Source: Strigomonas culicis (taxonomy: Eukaryota > Euglenozoa > Kinetoplastea > Trypanosomatida > Trypanosomatidae). From it: a stretch of 64,000 bases of DNA. The DNA lies in the NCBI GenBank assembly GCA_000482145.1, contig AUXH01000004.1:1-64000 (forward strand), in the 5' to 3' direction. Positions within the stretch are counted from its first letter, which is position 1. Each line of letters begins with the position of its first letter. Under the pieces are notes generated by a model. It was not told the origin of the DNA. It ran no database searches and saw nothing but the letters and a program-made list of their open reading frames with translations. This document shows positions 17,348-25,526 of the stretch, one piece after another. The position numbers and the translations under genes are program-made.

Positions 17348-19444
17348 ATGCGTACTCACGTGGCGCTGCGGCTTTGCTTTGTCAAGCTTCCGACTCTTTC
17401 CGAGGAGCGCATTTTTCGCGCCACACTCGAGTTCTCGGACCCTGAGTCTTGCTCTTATCAAGACCTGGCAGCCATTATAGAAAACAAGCTTATTTTTATG
17501 GAGGTGCACAACGGGATGGACACCGTAACCGTCTTCTTCAAGGAAGCGAACGGGGACCGTGTGGTCGTGGATGACTGCTATTTCGCGCATCTCCTGCGGC
17601 AGTGGGCCAGGGCCGCTGCCCGGCAGGGTCGCCGGGGCAGCAGCAGCGAGAGCGGCTCCGTCGACCGCGAGCCGCGCATCGCGGCGGTCTCCGCGTCCTT
17701 TGAGATAGAGGTCACCAAGTCCACTAGCTTCTCGAACCTATCGAGCTCCCCCCCTCCCCAGGTGGCCACTGGGCAGCCGCCGCCGCGGGGTGTACTGAGC
17801 GGCCCCAGGCAGCAGCCCACCAAGGCAAGCACGCCGTTGCCGCTGACGATCGAGAATCTTTCCAAGCTGCCGATTGCGTCGCTGCCGGTGGCGGCCGCGA
17901 CGCTCGCGCACGGCGATGGTCGCGGCGGGGCGATAGGTGGGCTGCGCGATGCCCCGGCCGCACCCGCGCCCGTTGCGAGCGAGGCGAACATACGCATCGG
18001 GGCGCTGACCTGTCCCCCGCGGCACTCGCCCTTTTTCCTGCGCTGCGTCATTCTGGCGATCCGGTTCAAGACGCCGAAGCCGGGGCTCACCGTCGCGGAG
18101 CTCGACCTGGGAGACCGCGAGGCCCCGACGACCGAGCGCATCACCGCCGTCACGTTCGACGAGCAGGTGCAGCGGGCCATACGGCAGAACCTCCGCAGCG
18201 ACCTCCGGCAGGTGGTGGAGATCCGCCACTGCCTGGTGCGCCACAAGTCGGAGGTGGAGAAGCGGTTCCAGACGAACGCGCACCCGCTGCTGCTGCGCCT
18301 CGACCGGAGCTGCAACATCGAGGTGGTGCAGCTGCTCGCCGCGCCGCTCGTGCTGCTGCCGGACAGGGCGTCGGCGATCGTGACGGTGCGGGACCGGACG
18401 CAGCCGGTGGGGGTGCTGGACCTCTCGGACATGGCGTCGCTCGGCCGCCCGCGCGACGGCGGCGCGACGGCGGTGGTGGGCAGCTCCTCCTCCAGCAGCG
18501 GGCCGGCGCGCACCGTGTTCTCGCTCTCCGGTGGGGCCCTAAGGCCCAAAGCGGGCCCTCCGTCTTCGCACGGCGCGGCGGCTGCCGCGCAGCCACAAAC
18601 CGCCGCGTCGCTCGGGATGCACCTGCAGCACCAGCAGCAGGCCATCCTGGCGGCGGCGCGCGGCACCGCGGAGGCGGCCCCGCACGAACACGGCCTGCCG
18701 TCCGTCACGGCACAGGATGTGACGCGGCGCGAGCCGCTGGTGGAGCAGCAGGCGAACCGCGCGGAAATTCAGAAGCAGCGCATTCGCCACCGCTCGGAGC
18801 TGAGCATGGAGTGCTTCCTGTGCGGCCTCAACGTGGAGGCGGCGGCGCCCTGCATGGAGCGCGTGCGCTACCTGCTGGGCCGCAACGCGCGCCGCGCGGG
18901 CCTGCCCGTCCCCACCTTGGAGGAGCTGCGCGAGGCGCTGACGGACCCGCGCACCCCGGCCAGGGCCGGGAGCAAGCGGCCGCAGGCGCGCCTGTACTGC
19001 GAGACGCACTTTGTGAGGAAGAGCACACGCACGCTTCATGTTGTCCACCCGCGCTGCGCCCACCTGTGCACAGACTACCAAGAAGGCAAGCCGATGGAGG
19101 ACATGGACGGGTTCCGCCTCGCGATGAACGTCTGCGCCTTGTGTGGCGGCGAGGGCGCCTGCGTGCGCTGCTACCACCCCGACTGCAATGAGCAGTTCCA
19201 CGTTGTCTGCGCACTGTTTAGCGGCGGGTACGTCAACTTCGGAAAGAAGGACCCGTACCGGCCGTGCCCCGCGTGCCCGCGCCACACGCTTGTGTCCATG
19301 GACAACGAGCACATCTTGGGCGCAGACGGGGATCTGCCACGCGGAGGGAAAAACGAAAACCTGTGGGCCGAGGATATCGTCTTCGACTCGAACGAAGTGG
19401 GGGAGATGGACCTGCGCGATCCAGACACGCACAACGAGTATTAA
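17348..19444 (+). CDS. Extended-PHD (ePHD) zinc-finger protein
   Basis: This 698-aa protein is probably nuclear. Its C-terminal part (about 489-650) is an extended PHD module. It begins with CFLCGLN (C489, C492), then YCETHF and HVVHPRCAHLC, then CALCGG (C596, C599) with CVRCYHPDCNEQFHVVCALF, and ends in CPACPRH. This C4-HC-C-H order matches the zf-HC5HC2H module of the JADE/AF10/MLL type, which contacts nucleosomes, histones or DNA. Residues 1-95 look like a compact alpha/beta domain of ubiquitin/PB1 type (VTVFFKEANGDRVVVDD), only suggested. A second folded stretch at about 230-330 is unassigned, and Ala/Ser/Gly-rich linkers separate them. It may take part in chromatin marking of transcription units. 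The start is the first ATG after candidate acceptors. Confidence 0.8.
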   Translation: MRTHVALRLCFVKLPTLSEERIFRATLEFSDPESCSYQDLAAIIENKLIFMEVHNGMDTVTVFFKEANGDRVVVDDCYFAHLLRQWARAAARQGRRGSSSESGSVDREPRIAAVSASFEIEVTKSTSFSNLSSSPPPQVATGQPPPRGVLSGPRQQPTKASTPLPLTIENLSKLPIASLPVAAATLAHGDGRGGAIGGLRDAPAAPAPVASEANIRIGALTCPPRHSPFFLRCVILAIRFKTPKPGLTVAELDLGDREAPTTERITAVTFDEQVQRAIRQNLRSDLRQVVEIRHCLVRHKSEVEKRFQTNAHPLLLRLDRSCNIEVVQLLAAPLVLLPDRASAIVTVRDRTQPVGVLDLSDMASLGRPRDGGATAVVGSSSSSSGPARTVFSLSGGALRPKAGPPSSHGAAAAAQPQTAASLGMHLQHQQQAILAAARGTAEAAPHEHGLPSVTAQDVTRREPLVEQQANRAEIQKQRIRHRSELSMECFLCGLNVEAAAPCMERVRYLLGRNARRAGLPVPTLEELREALTDPRTPARAGSKRPQARLYCETHFVRKSTRTLHVVHPRCAHLCTDYQEGKPMEDMDGFRLAMNVCALCGGEGACVRCYHPDCNEQFHVVCALFSGGYVNFGKKDPYRPCPACPRHTLVSMDNEHILGADGDLPRGGKNENLWAEDIVFDSNEVGEMDLRDPDTHNEY

Positions 19445-19662
19445 CCGGGATAGCATAGCAGGAGAAGGATGCGGATAGCCATCGCTACAATGGAATAAGA
19501 GTTCAGTTGAAGCTAATCGACAACTGTTGTTATGGTTTGGTGCGCTTACTTGTTAACAGGTGTTGCACTCGTTGCTCGCCATTTATGTTCGCTCCACTTG
19601 CTTGCCATTTCCCTTCCTCTCTCTCCTTCATCTTCTTCTACACCGTGTTGATTTTACTCCGC

Positions 19663-19664
19663 AG
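19663..19664 (+). promoter_or_regulatory. Trans-splice acceptor AG deciding the phosphatase start
   Basis: A pyrimidine-rich tract (about 19609-19660) ends in GCAG four bases before the ATG at 19669. The longer in-frame ORF from 19507 passes through this tract and is rejected. Confidence 0.7.
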
Positions 19665-19668
19665 CTGT

Positions 19669-20784
19669 ATGGCGGACACTCCGAAGCCATCGCAATCCCC
19701 GACGCCCCCACCTAAAGGGTGCGAGCTGCTGCGCGACAATGTGTTCGACGACACCACCGAGCCGCTGCCGCACGCGCACGAGGAGCTGCTGATGCGGCGG
19801 CAGCCCACCATGCTGCGCTCCGGCAATCAGCTCATCGCGCCCTCCGCCAATGCGGACAAAAAGTACACCGTCGTGTTTGACCTCGACGAGACGGTGGTGT
19901 ACGCGCGCGACGGCCCCTTGTACTCCCGGGCCTACCTCAAAGACTTGCTGCGCGCCATCAAGGACGACTTTGAGGTCATCGTGTGGACCGCCGGCGAACG
20001 CGACTACGCGAAAAACGTGCTCGAGGAGATCAACGACGAGCACATTATCCAGCACCTCATCTACCGTCACTGCAAGTGGTTCAACGAAGAGGACTACACG
20101 AAGGATTTGAAAAAGCTGGGGCGCGACATGGACTACACCATCATGGTGGAGAACACGCCCGACTGTGTGCGCGCGAACCCCCAAAATAGCATCATCGTGG
20201 AAGACTTCGAGGTGGCGCAGCAAGAGAGCTTCTATGTGGATGCCGAGGCGATCCTCAGAGCGACTGCGAATTCCTTGACAGACCTTGCCGCCGACAAGAA
20301 TGCGGCGGACGGCAGCCTTGACACAGCGACGTCGTCGGCGCCTGTGGCCACGGAAGCGCTCGACGCGAGCCCGGACAAGCCGAAGCGGATTCACAAGGAC
20401 CGCACGCTCTTCCTGCTGAAGGAGGTGCTGCTGTCGCTCGTGAAGAGTGGCAAGACGGTGCCCGACTTCCTCGCCGGCTGTGAGCTGCTCACCAAGGAGA
20501 CTGTGGTCGGGTCGAATGAGAAGGAAATCCCCATCTACCACCTCGGCACGCGGCGAAAGCGCAAGGACGCAGGCACGCCGCGCAAGGCGGTGAAGGAGAA
20601 TAGAGATCTAGTGCGCAACCTTAGCTCCTCACAGACGACGACGCCACAGCCGCCCTCGCTCTCGACGGAGAACGAGGCACAGGAAGGCTCCAGGAAGCGG
20701 GATCGTGAGGACCCGGAAGGGTCCTTGGATGACGCAGCGCCTGTTGCGTCGAAGCACAGGGTTGAAAAAGTAAAGACATCGTAG
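19669..20784 (+). CDS. FCP1/SCP-like (NLI-interacting-factor) protein phosphatase
   Basis: This 371-aa protein carries a haloacid-dehalogenase-fold FCP1-homology domain at about 64-195. The nucleophile motif is FDLDETVV (D71 and D73, with T75), and the second motif is the WTAGERDYAK stretch (T107). The third acidic motif, usually D-[ND]-[ST]-P in small CTD phosphatases, reads VENTP (E161). Such enzymes remove phosphate from Ser/Thr, typically in the RNA polymerase II tail; trypanosomatid polymerase II lacks the canonical heptads, so the substrate may differ. Residues 240-371 are a hydrophilic tail with basic, nuclear-localisation-like patches. Neighbouring the ePHD gene, it may also be nuclear (inference). 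Confidence 0.85.
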   Translation: MADTPKPSQSPTPPPKGCELLRDNVFDDTTEPLPHAHEELLMRRQPTMLRSGNQLIAPSANADKKYTVVFDLDETVVYARDGPLYSRAYLKDLLRAIKDDFEVIVWTAGERDYAKNVLEEINDEHIIQHLIYRHCKWFNEEDYTKDLKKLGRDMDYTIMVENTPDCVRANPQNSIIVEDFEVAQQESFYVDAEAILRATANSLTDLAADKNAADGSLDTATSSAPVATEALDASPDKPKRIHKDRTLFLLKEVLLSLVKSGKTVPDFLAGCELLTKETVVGSNEKEIPIYHLGTRRKRKDAGTPRKAVKENRDLVRNLSSSQTTTPQPPSLSTENEAQEGSRKRDREDPEGSLDDAAPVASKHRVEKVKTS

Positions 20785-21172
20785 ATGGACTCAAACCCAC
20801 ACCGGCGTTGGAATGAAACTGCATTCTGAAGACCCCAGAATGACAAATCCGCGTCGATGGTCCTTCTCTACGCGTGTCGATAGAAACACACCGTGAAATG
20901 ACTGTGCCATAGAAGCGAAACAGATACTATAGAGCATGAATAGTATGTTTCCCTTTTTAACTTTTTTTGTTGTTGTTGTTTTCCTCTTTGCTTAGAACAA
21001 AATCAACAAAAAGAAAAATATGATTACGCCAATATATATGACTATAGGAATCTATGTGTGTGTGTGTGTGTGTGCGGAAACCGAAAAAAAAAGCATTTTT
21101 GTTCTTCTACACTCTTTTTTTTCTCTATGAGTCTGTAGACGGTTGTTGGCGTCCTATCATATAGAGTCACCA
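20785..21172. other. Intergenic region with (GT)n repeat
   Basis: Contains TTG and T-rich stretches (about 20957-20980), a GT array at 21054-21074 and a T-rich tract at about 21093-21126 leading to AGs near 21136 and 21163-21166. Nothing else is visible. Confidence 0.6.
21054..21074. repeat. (GT)n microsatellite
   Basis: About ten GT units upstream of the next gene's splice tract. Confidence 0.9.
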
Positions 21173-21712
21173 ATGAAGCTCGAGCCGCGTGAACGGAAAC
21201 CGGCGAAAGAGTTCTTGCTGGAGTACATGAATGAGCTGCAGTTCGGTAATGTGTATTTAGGCTGGAAAGCGGAGAGGCGCAAGCGTAATCCCCAAACGCC
21301 ACCGCTGAGGACTCCTGGCCAGCCGGGGCAGCCCAGCCCCTCGTCACCATCGGGGCACCGGAAGCGCGCCCGCGCCTCTCTGTTTGCGCCCAACCGTCGG
21401 CGGGCGCCGCCGGCCACGCTGCCGTCGCCGGTCCCACCGCCGGTGCTGTTGGCACCAGGGCCATCTCCTCCGGAGGACGGCGTGCTCTCTCCCACGGTGC
21501 ACTTTCTGGACGGCACATCTCTCCAAGTGGCGGTGCGGGGGGACACGACGGTGACAGAGCTGCTGCAGGCCATCGCCGAGGCCACCGCGGGGGGTCCCAC
21601 CGACGGGCTGCTCACGATGGGCGGCCGCGTGCTGGAGCCCCCAGAAACCTGTCTGTCAGATTTTGGCGTTGGACACAACTCTAAATTCTATGTTTTTCCG
21701 CGTGAGTTGTGA
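21173..21712 (+). CDS. Protein with C-terminal ubiquitin-like domain
   Basis: This 179-aa protein has three parts. Residues 1-40 hold a short conserved-looking helix (KEFLLEYMNELQFGNVYLGWK). Residues 41-105 are a Pro/Ser/Arg-rich linker. Residues about 107-178 form a beta-grasp, ubiquitin-like fold: two strands (TVHFLDGTSLQVAVRGDTT), a helix (VTELLQAIAEATAG), then GLLTMGGRVLEPPETCLSDFGV, the analogue of ubiquitin's 'LIFAGKQLEDGRTLSDYNI' stretch. It ends FYVFPREL without a diglycine, so it is not a conjugated modifier but a UBL-domain protein, perhaps an adaptor. The start is the first ATG after AG at 21163-21166. No family name is assigned. Confidence 0.72.
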   Translation: MKLEPRERKPAKEFLLEYMNELQFGNVYLGWKAERRKRNPQTPPLRTPGQPGQPSPSSPSGHRKRARASLFAPNRRRAPPATLPSPVPPPVLLAPGPSPPEDGVLSPTVHFLDGTSLQVAVRGDTTVTELLQAIAEATAGGPTDGLLTMGGRVLEPPETCLSDFGVGHNSKFYVFPREL

Positions 21713-21942
21713 GTGGGCAATGTACCGCTCGGTGTGTTCTTTTTCTCTTAGCTTTATGTTGTATAATAAACCAGACGAGTGTAAAAAAAAAAAAAAGGAT
21801 GCGGGCACCACGAGCAGCGTCGGAAGTGATAACGTAGTGGTTCGTTGCCACCCTCTTCTAGTGCACATGTGCCCTTTTCGCTTTGCTCTTGTCTCATCAA
21901 TTTAGGAATATAAGGATTGCTACAATACACACAAACTACAAG

Positions 21943-23262
21943 ATGAAAACCGTGAAGAAGGCGACACAAATCATCGGACGCTCTGTGAGTGTATGTGGGT
22001 GTACTGGGAATGCACTGGTTATATTCTTACTCATGACTGGCCTCCTGGTCTTTCTCTTTTTTTATAACGTGGATCTCTTTTATGACACCACTTATGAACC
22101 CTGTTGTGGTTCGAGAGAGGTTTTTATTCCGTCGAATGCAGAAGACCAACTGGCGTCATGTGCGTGGGATGACACCGGCCGCTCGCCGCTCATTCTCTAC
22201 GGCACCATCAAGGGCGGCAGCACCACTCAGCACGATAACAACGCCACGTTTAGTGCGGACCTGATCATGGACCGGACGCTGCGCAACTGGGCCTCGCTTC
22301 CCGGTGTGCAGCCGGTCATCTTCACAGAGAGCACAGAGGTCATCTCCGCCATCCAGGCGCTGAATGAGGAAATCGAGAAAGAAATGGCCAACGGTGGAAA
22401 GAAGGCGACGTATCACAGTGTCATCCAGTATATCTCCACCTTCGAGCACGGCACCAAGATAAAGCGCGTCCCCACGTATCGCGGCATGTTCCGTGCGATT
22501 GTGAAACGGTACCCGTCCGCGGATGTCTTTGTCTATGCGAACGCGGATATTCTCTTCACCAGCAGTCTGCTGCGGAACGTGCGGTATACTCAGCTTTACT
22601 ACGACTGCGTGGTGCGGCCCCACAATCCCCTGATGCATGGCATGTACCTTACGGGCCGTCGCGTGAACATCGCGATGCCACCGTCGTGGAATCCGTGGGT
22701 GGGGCAGCGCGCCACGCCAGCAGCGGCAACGGCCTCCTCCCCGAACTGGGAGGAAGCACTCCTGGAGCTGGCCAAGTCCCACGGCCGCGTGTACTCCGCC
22801 GCGGCGATGGACTATTTCATTTACACGCGCGACCTGATGGACTGGAACTACGACCTCATGGAAGCAGACTACCTCATCGGCGGTGTCCAGTTCGATACTC
22901 TGCTCTTTGCAACGGTTATGAAGCTGAGCACGCGCGCAGAGGTGTTTGCGGTGGAGACCAGTCGCACACTGGTCGCGGTGCACCAGAACAGCAACAAAGA
23001 TGTGTCTGTGAGCAAAGACACGGTGCAGTCATCCTACAATCGGAATCTCACGTTGTATGCAGACGCGAAGAACTTCTTCTACGGGTATAGTGAAAGCACC
23101 TTAACGCCCTTTTTTACGACCAGCAACAAGTCCGCATCCATTACAAACTACGATTATAGCAGTGACTACATGGTGCCCCGGCATCCCATGTACCTGCTAA
23201 GACGAAAGGACTGCTATACAATCGATCGCAAGGGAGGCGGGTGGATGCCAGATACACTCTAA
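21943..23262 (+). CDS. Type II membrane glycosyltransferase-like protein
   Basis: This 439-aa protein has a short basic cytosolic tail (1-20), one membrane anchor (about 23-41) and a lumenal domain: the layout of Golgi/ER glycosyltransferases. Within the lumenal part, ADVFVYANADILF (about 193-205) resembles the 'YxNADI' variant of the DxD metal/nucleotide-sugar site seen in some GT-A enzymes, and LIGGVQFDTLLF (about 305) resembles a downstream acceptor-side motif. Cysteines C54/C55 and potential N-glycosylation sites (NAT at 100, later NLT and NKS) support a lumenal location. Trypanosomatids make elaborate surface glycans, a likely pathway. Donor and acceptor are unknown. The start is the ATG at 21943, and the in-frame extension upstream is AT-rich. 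It is the last plus-strand gene before the strand switch. Confidence 0.7.
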   Translation: MKTVKKATQIIGRSVSVCGCTGNALVIFLLMTGLLVFLFFYNVDLFYDTTYEPCCGSREVFIPSNAEDQLASCAWDDTGRSPLILYGTIKGGSTTQHDNNATFSADLIMDRTLRNWASLPGVQPVIFTESTEVISAIQALNEEIEKEMANGGKKATYHSVIQYISTFEHGTKIKRVPTYRGMFRAIVKRYPSADVFVYANADILFTSSLLRNVRYTQLYYDCVVRPHNPLMHGMYLTGRRVNIAMPPSWNPWVGQRATPAAATASSPNWEEALLELAKSHGRVYSAAAMDYFIYTRDLMDWNYDLMEADYLIGGVQFDTLLFATVMKLSTRAEVFAVETSRTLVAVHQNSNKDVSVSKDTVQSSYNRNLTLYADAKNFFYGYSESTLTPFFTTSNKSASITNYDYSSDYMVPRHPMYLLRRKDCYTIDRKGGGWMPDTL

Positions 23263-23918
23263 CACGGATGCGAACACACTTTTGCCCGTTCGTGGGCTTA
23301 CAATCGTTTAATAGTTTGTTCCACTGAGAGCAGGATGGTGGACCACGCACGTACAGCGTGGCAATCGCCACCGCGACGCGCGCCTCTATGCCTCACCCCA
23401 CTATAGGAGAAGGAAGCAGTGCACTTTTTTTTCCAAGAGAGTCTGTTCATCATTTCATTTTCGCTTCAGCAAGGCAATTACATGCCAAACAACTGGTGTA
23501 ACGTAAGTGAATTGTTCTCTTTTTACATCTAGCGTCAGTAATTAAATAGTGTATACAAAGTAACGTACCTCATGCGATGTGCTAGAAAGAGGCTCTCTCT
23601 CCTCGCGAAACCCAACGATCCCTGGCGTGGGAGGGTGCAGGAGTGGAAACGATAGATTATAGTTTCCTTCATCGTGGGCTAAACCCCATGCACTACAATG
23701 TTCTTCGCTTCGTCAACTGCGTTCCGTTCTCCACCATCGTTAATTGTATGTACTTCCCAGCTCCTTTAAAGAAAAAGTCACACCCACAATTCTCCCTCTC
23801 GAGACCAATCGGACTGCTTATACGGATGCCGCGCTCGCTTTGACCCCCCTCGCCCCCACGCCGTCTCCTCGACACCTTTCAAATAGACCAAGTTTCGATC
23901 CGCCGCCCGCGCACGGCG
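23263..23918. other. Convergent strand-switch region (expected transcription termination)
   Basis: Plus-strand genes end at 23262 and minus-strand genes arrive from the right, so two polycistronic units converge here. In trypanosomatids such places mark transcription termination, often with base J or variant histones; that is known for the group, not visible here. I looked for tRNA A/B boxes and 5S RNA and found none that fold. Composition shifts from AT-rich to GC-rich after about 23,830. Confidence 0.75.
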
Positions 23919-24134
23919 CTACGCACACGCGCAGGGCCCAGGCCGCCGCCGGTTTGGACCCCGGCCCATGCGATCTTTTTTCCCTCCCGCCGGCCCTACT
24001 CCCTCGGCCAGGAGCGCTTCCTGCGATGCCACATCAACCCCCCAGGCGTGGGGCGGGCCCTGGGGGTGCCCGCAGCGCGCGCCGGAGCCGCCCCCGCCCG
24101 CGCAGCCCAACGAGGGGCGGCGGCGAATGCACAT
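23919..24134 (-). CDS. Candidate small gene (71 aa) in the strand-switch region
   Basis: This ORF encodes a 71-aa Gly/Arg/Pro/Cys-rich protein that I do not recognise. The case for it is structural. On the minus strand a pyrimidine-rich tract of about 90 nt (24240 down to 24145) ends in CTAG, and the ATG follows the AG after 3 nt, the layout of the accepted genes here. The ORF sits in a GC-rich island (about 23,830-24,130) that stands out from the AT-rich gaps, and by my count about 79% of its codons end in G or C, as in real genes. It would be the terminal gene of the minus-strand array, after the DHHC gene. Against it: it is short, of biased composition, and without homologue known to me. 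It could also be structured non-coding DNA. Confidence 0.4.
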   Translation of the reverse strand: MCIRRRPSLGCAGGGGSGARCGHPQGPPHAWGVDVASQEALLAEGVGPAGGKKDRMGRGPNRRRPGPCACA

Positions 24135-24137
24135 GCC

Positions 24138-24139
24138 CT
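24138..24139 (-). promoter_or_regulatory. Probable trans-splice acceptor for the small strand-switch ORF
   Basis: On the minus strand, a CT-rich tract (24240-24145) ends in CTAG. The AG is 3 nt before the ATG of the 71-aa ORF. Confidence 0.45.
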
Positions 24140-24281
24140 AGAATGAGTTCAAGAAGGAGGAGAAGAAGCGCAGAGGGACGGGTCAAAAGAAGGAATAGAA
24201 AAACAGATGCCAAAAGAAAGGAAGATGACGGAGAAGGGATGCGAACATCAAGGACTACAAGGAGCACGTGCGTGCCAGCAC

Positions 24282-25280
24282 CTATACAACCGCATCTTCC
24301 AGGCCGCGCACCCTACTCCGCTGCAGCGGGCCGCAGAAGCGCTTGAGCACGTTGACACAGTAGCCCTCGTGGTACGGCCCGTTCGGCTCGCACGCGCGCC
24401 TCGCGGTCGCCCGCACCGCCTCCTTCTCGGTGAGGTTGAGGCAACCCAGGTACAGGTATCGCACCGCAAAGAAGCTCGAGAGCATCGTGCCGTAGAAGGT
24501 CATCACGATGCAGACGACCGACGCCCCGACGCGCAAACGACCGGGCTGGTTTTGAAGCCCCACCTTGTAGTCAAACAGGGCCAACACAAGGATGCAGCGA
24601 ATCAAAATGTACGCCGACAGGAGCACCGTTGAAATGGCGAACCCCGCAAAGAAGCGGACGTTCCGCCGGCCGACGCAGCAGCCCAGCAGCCCGCAGTGGT
24701 GGTCGAACTCGTCGACGCAGACATCGCACAGGCGGCAGTGGGAGCTGCGCGGCGGGCGCACAATGCGGCACGTCGGGCACACCTTGCAGACCACCTCCGT
24801 CCCCCGGATCGCCACCCGCACGTCCGCCGTCGGCGCCGCCGCGTCGTGCGGCAGCGGCGGCACGATGCCGGGGTCGAGGCTGACCGCGCAGAAAAGACAC
24901 AGCAGGGAGAGGGCGGCCAAGCTCGCAGCGATGGCCATGGAGAACACCTCCCCCTTCCGCACCACGGCCGTGAGAAAGAGGAGCACGCCGAAGAGAATGC
25001 CCACCGCGGGAATGAGGCTCTGCCACGCGTCGCGCGTGAAGAGAAAGCACCCGCAGTGCTTGAAGTGACCGATCACCCGCTTCGGCGGGGGAGGCATCTC
25101 ACAGTCGGCGTGGCCGCTTCCGACGTCCACGGCCGTCGGAAGCGGCGCTGCGAGCTCGACACCCGCCGCAGCCTCAGCGTTCGTCGCTCCGTTGGCTGTG
25201 AGCTCGGCCACCCCGTTCTCGGACGGTGCGCTCCCTTCCGTCGGACGCGCGGCGTCGGAGGACGGTACCTTACCGCTCAT
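24282..25280 (-). CDS. DHHC-type palmitoyl acyltransferase
   Basis: This 332-aa protein has an Ala/Gly/Pro-rich N-terminal 60 residues and about four membrane spans (near 87-107, 113-135, 208-230 and 245-268). The cytosolic cysteine-rich domain lies between spans two and three. It reads CPTCRIVRPPRSSHCRLCDVCV and then EFDHHCGLLGCCVGRRN, with the catalytic DHHC at 193-196. The usual residues after DHHC (P-W-V-N-N-C-V-G) are G-L-L-G-C-C-V-G here, an unusual version. A DPG motif (137-139) follows span two, as in the family. These enzymes attach palmitate to cysteines of membrane proteins, and several act at the flagellum and endomembranes in trypanosomatids. The start is the ATG 4 nt after an AG at 25285-25286; the TTG four codons upstream is excluded. 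Confidence 0.9.
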   Translation of the reverse strand: MSGKVPSSDAARPTEGSAPSENGVAELTANGATNAEAAAGVELAAPLPTAVDVGSGHADCEMPPPPKRVIGHFKHCGCFLFTRDAWQSLIPAVGILFGVLLFLTAVVRKGEVFSMAIAASLAALSLLCLFCAVSLDPGIVPPLPHDAAAPTADVRVAIRGTEVVCKVCPTCRIVRPPRSSHCRLCDVCVDEFDHHCGLLGCCVGRRNVRFFAGFAISTVLLSAYILIRCILVLALFDYKVGLQNQPGRLRVGASVVCIVMTFYGTMLSSFFAVRYLYLGCLNLTEKEAVRATARRACEPNGPYHEGYCVNVLKRFCGPLQRSRVRGLEDAVV

Positions 25281-25526
25281 TCCGCTAGGCAATGATAGAA
25301 GGAACGCAGTAGAGACACTAAAAGCTAGAAGAAGACTACAGCGAAATGCTCCGCTTTCCTACACAGTAGAACGCACTCAAAAGAGGGGCTGATGGAAAAG
25401 AGAGAGTGCACGCGACGTGGGGGAAGTCACTTTGGCAATGACAGTGGTACCGGAAGTAATTCTGTTGTACTAAAAAAGAGGCGTACGATAGCACCCGAAC
25501 ACTGTCAGGTGTAAGAAATTAAGTTA

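Noticed and set aside
23896..23905. TTTCGATCC resembling a tRNA T-loop in the strand-switch region
   Set aside because: The flanking five-base stems do not pair and no acceptor stem is found on either strand.
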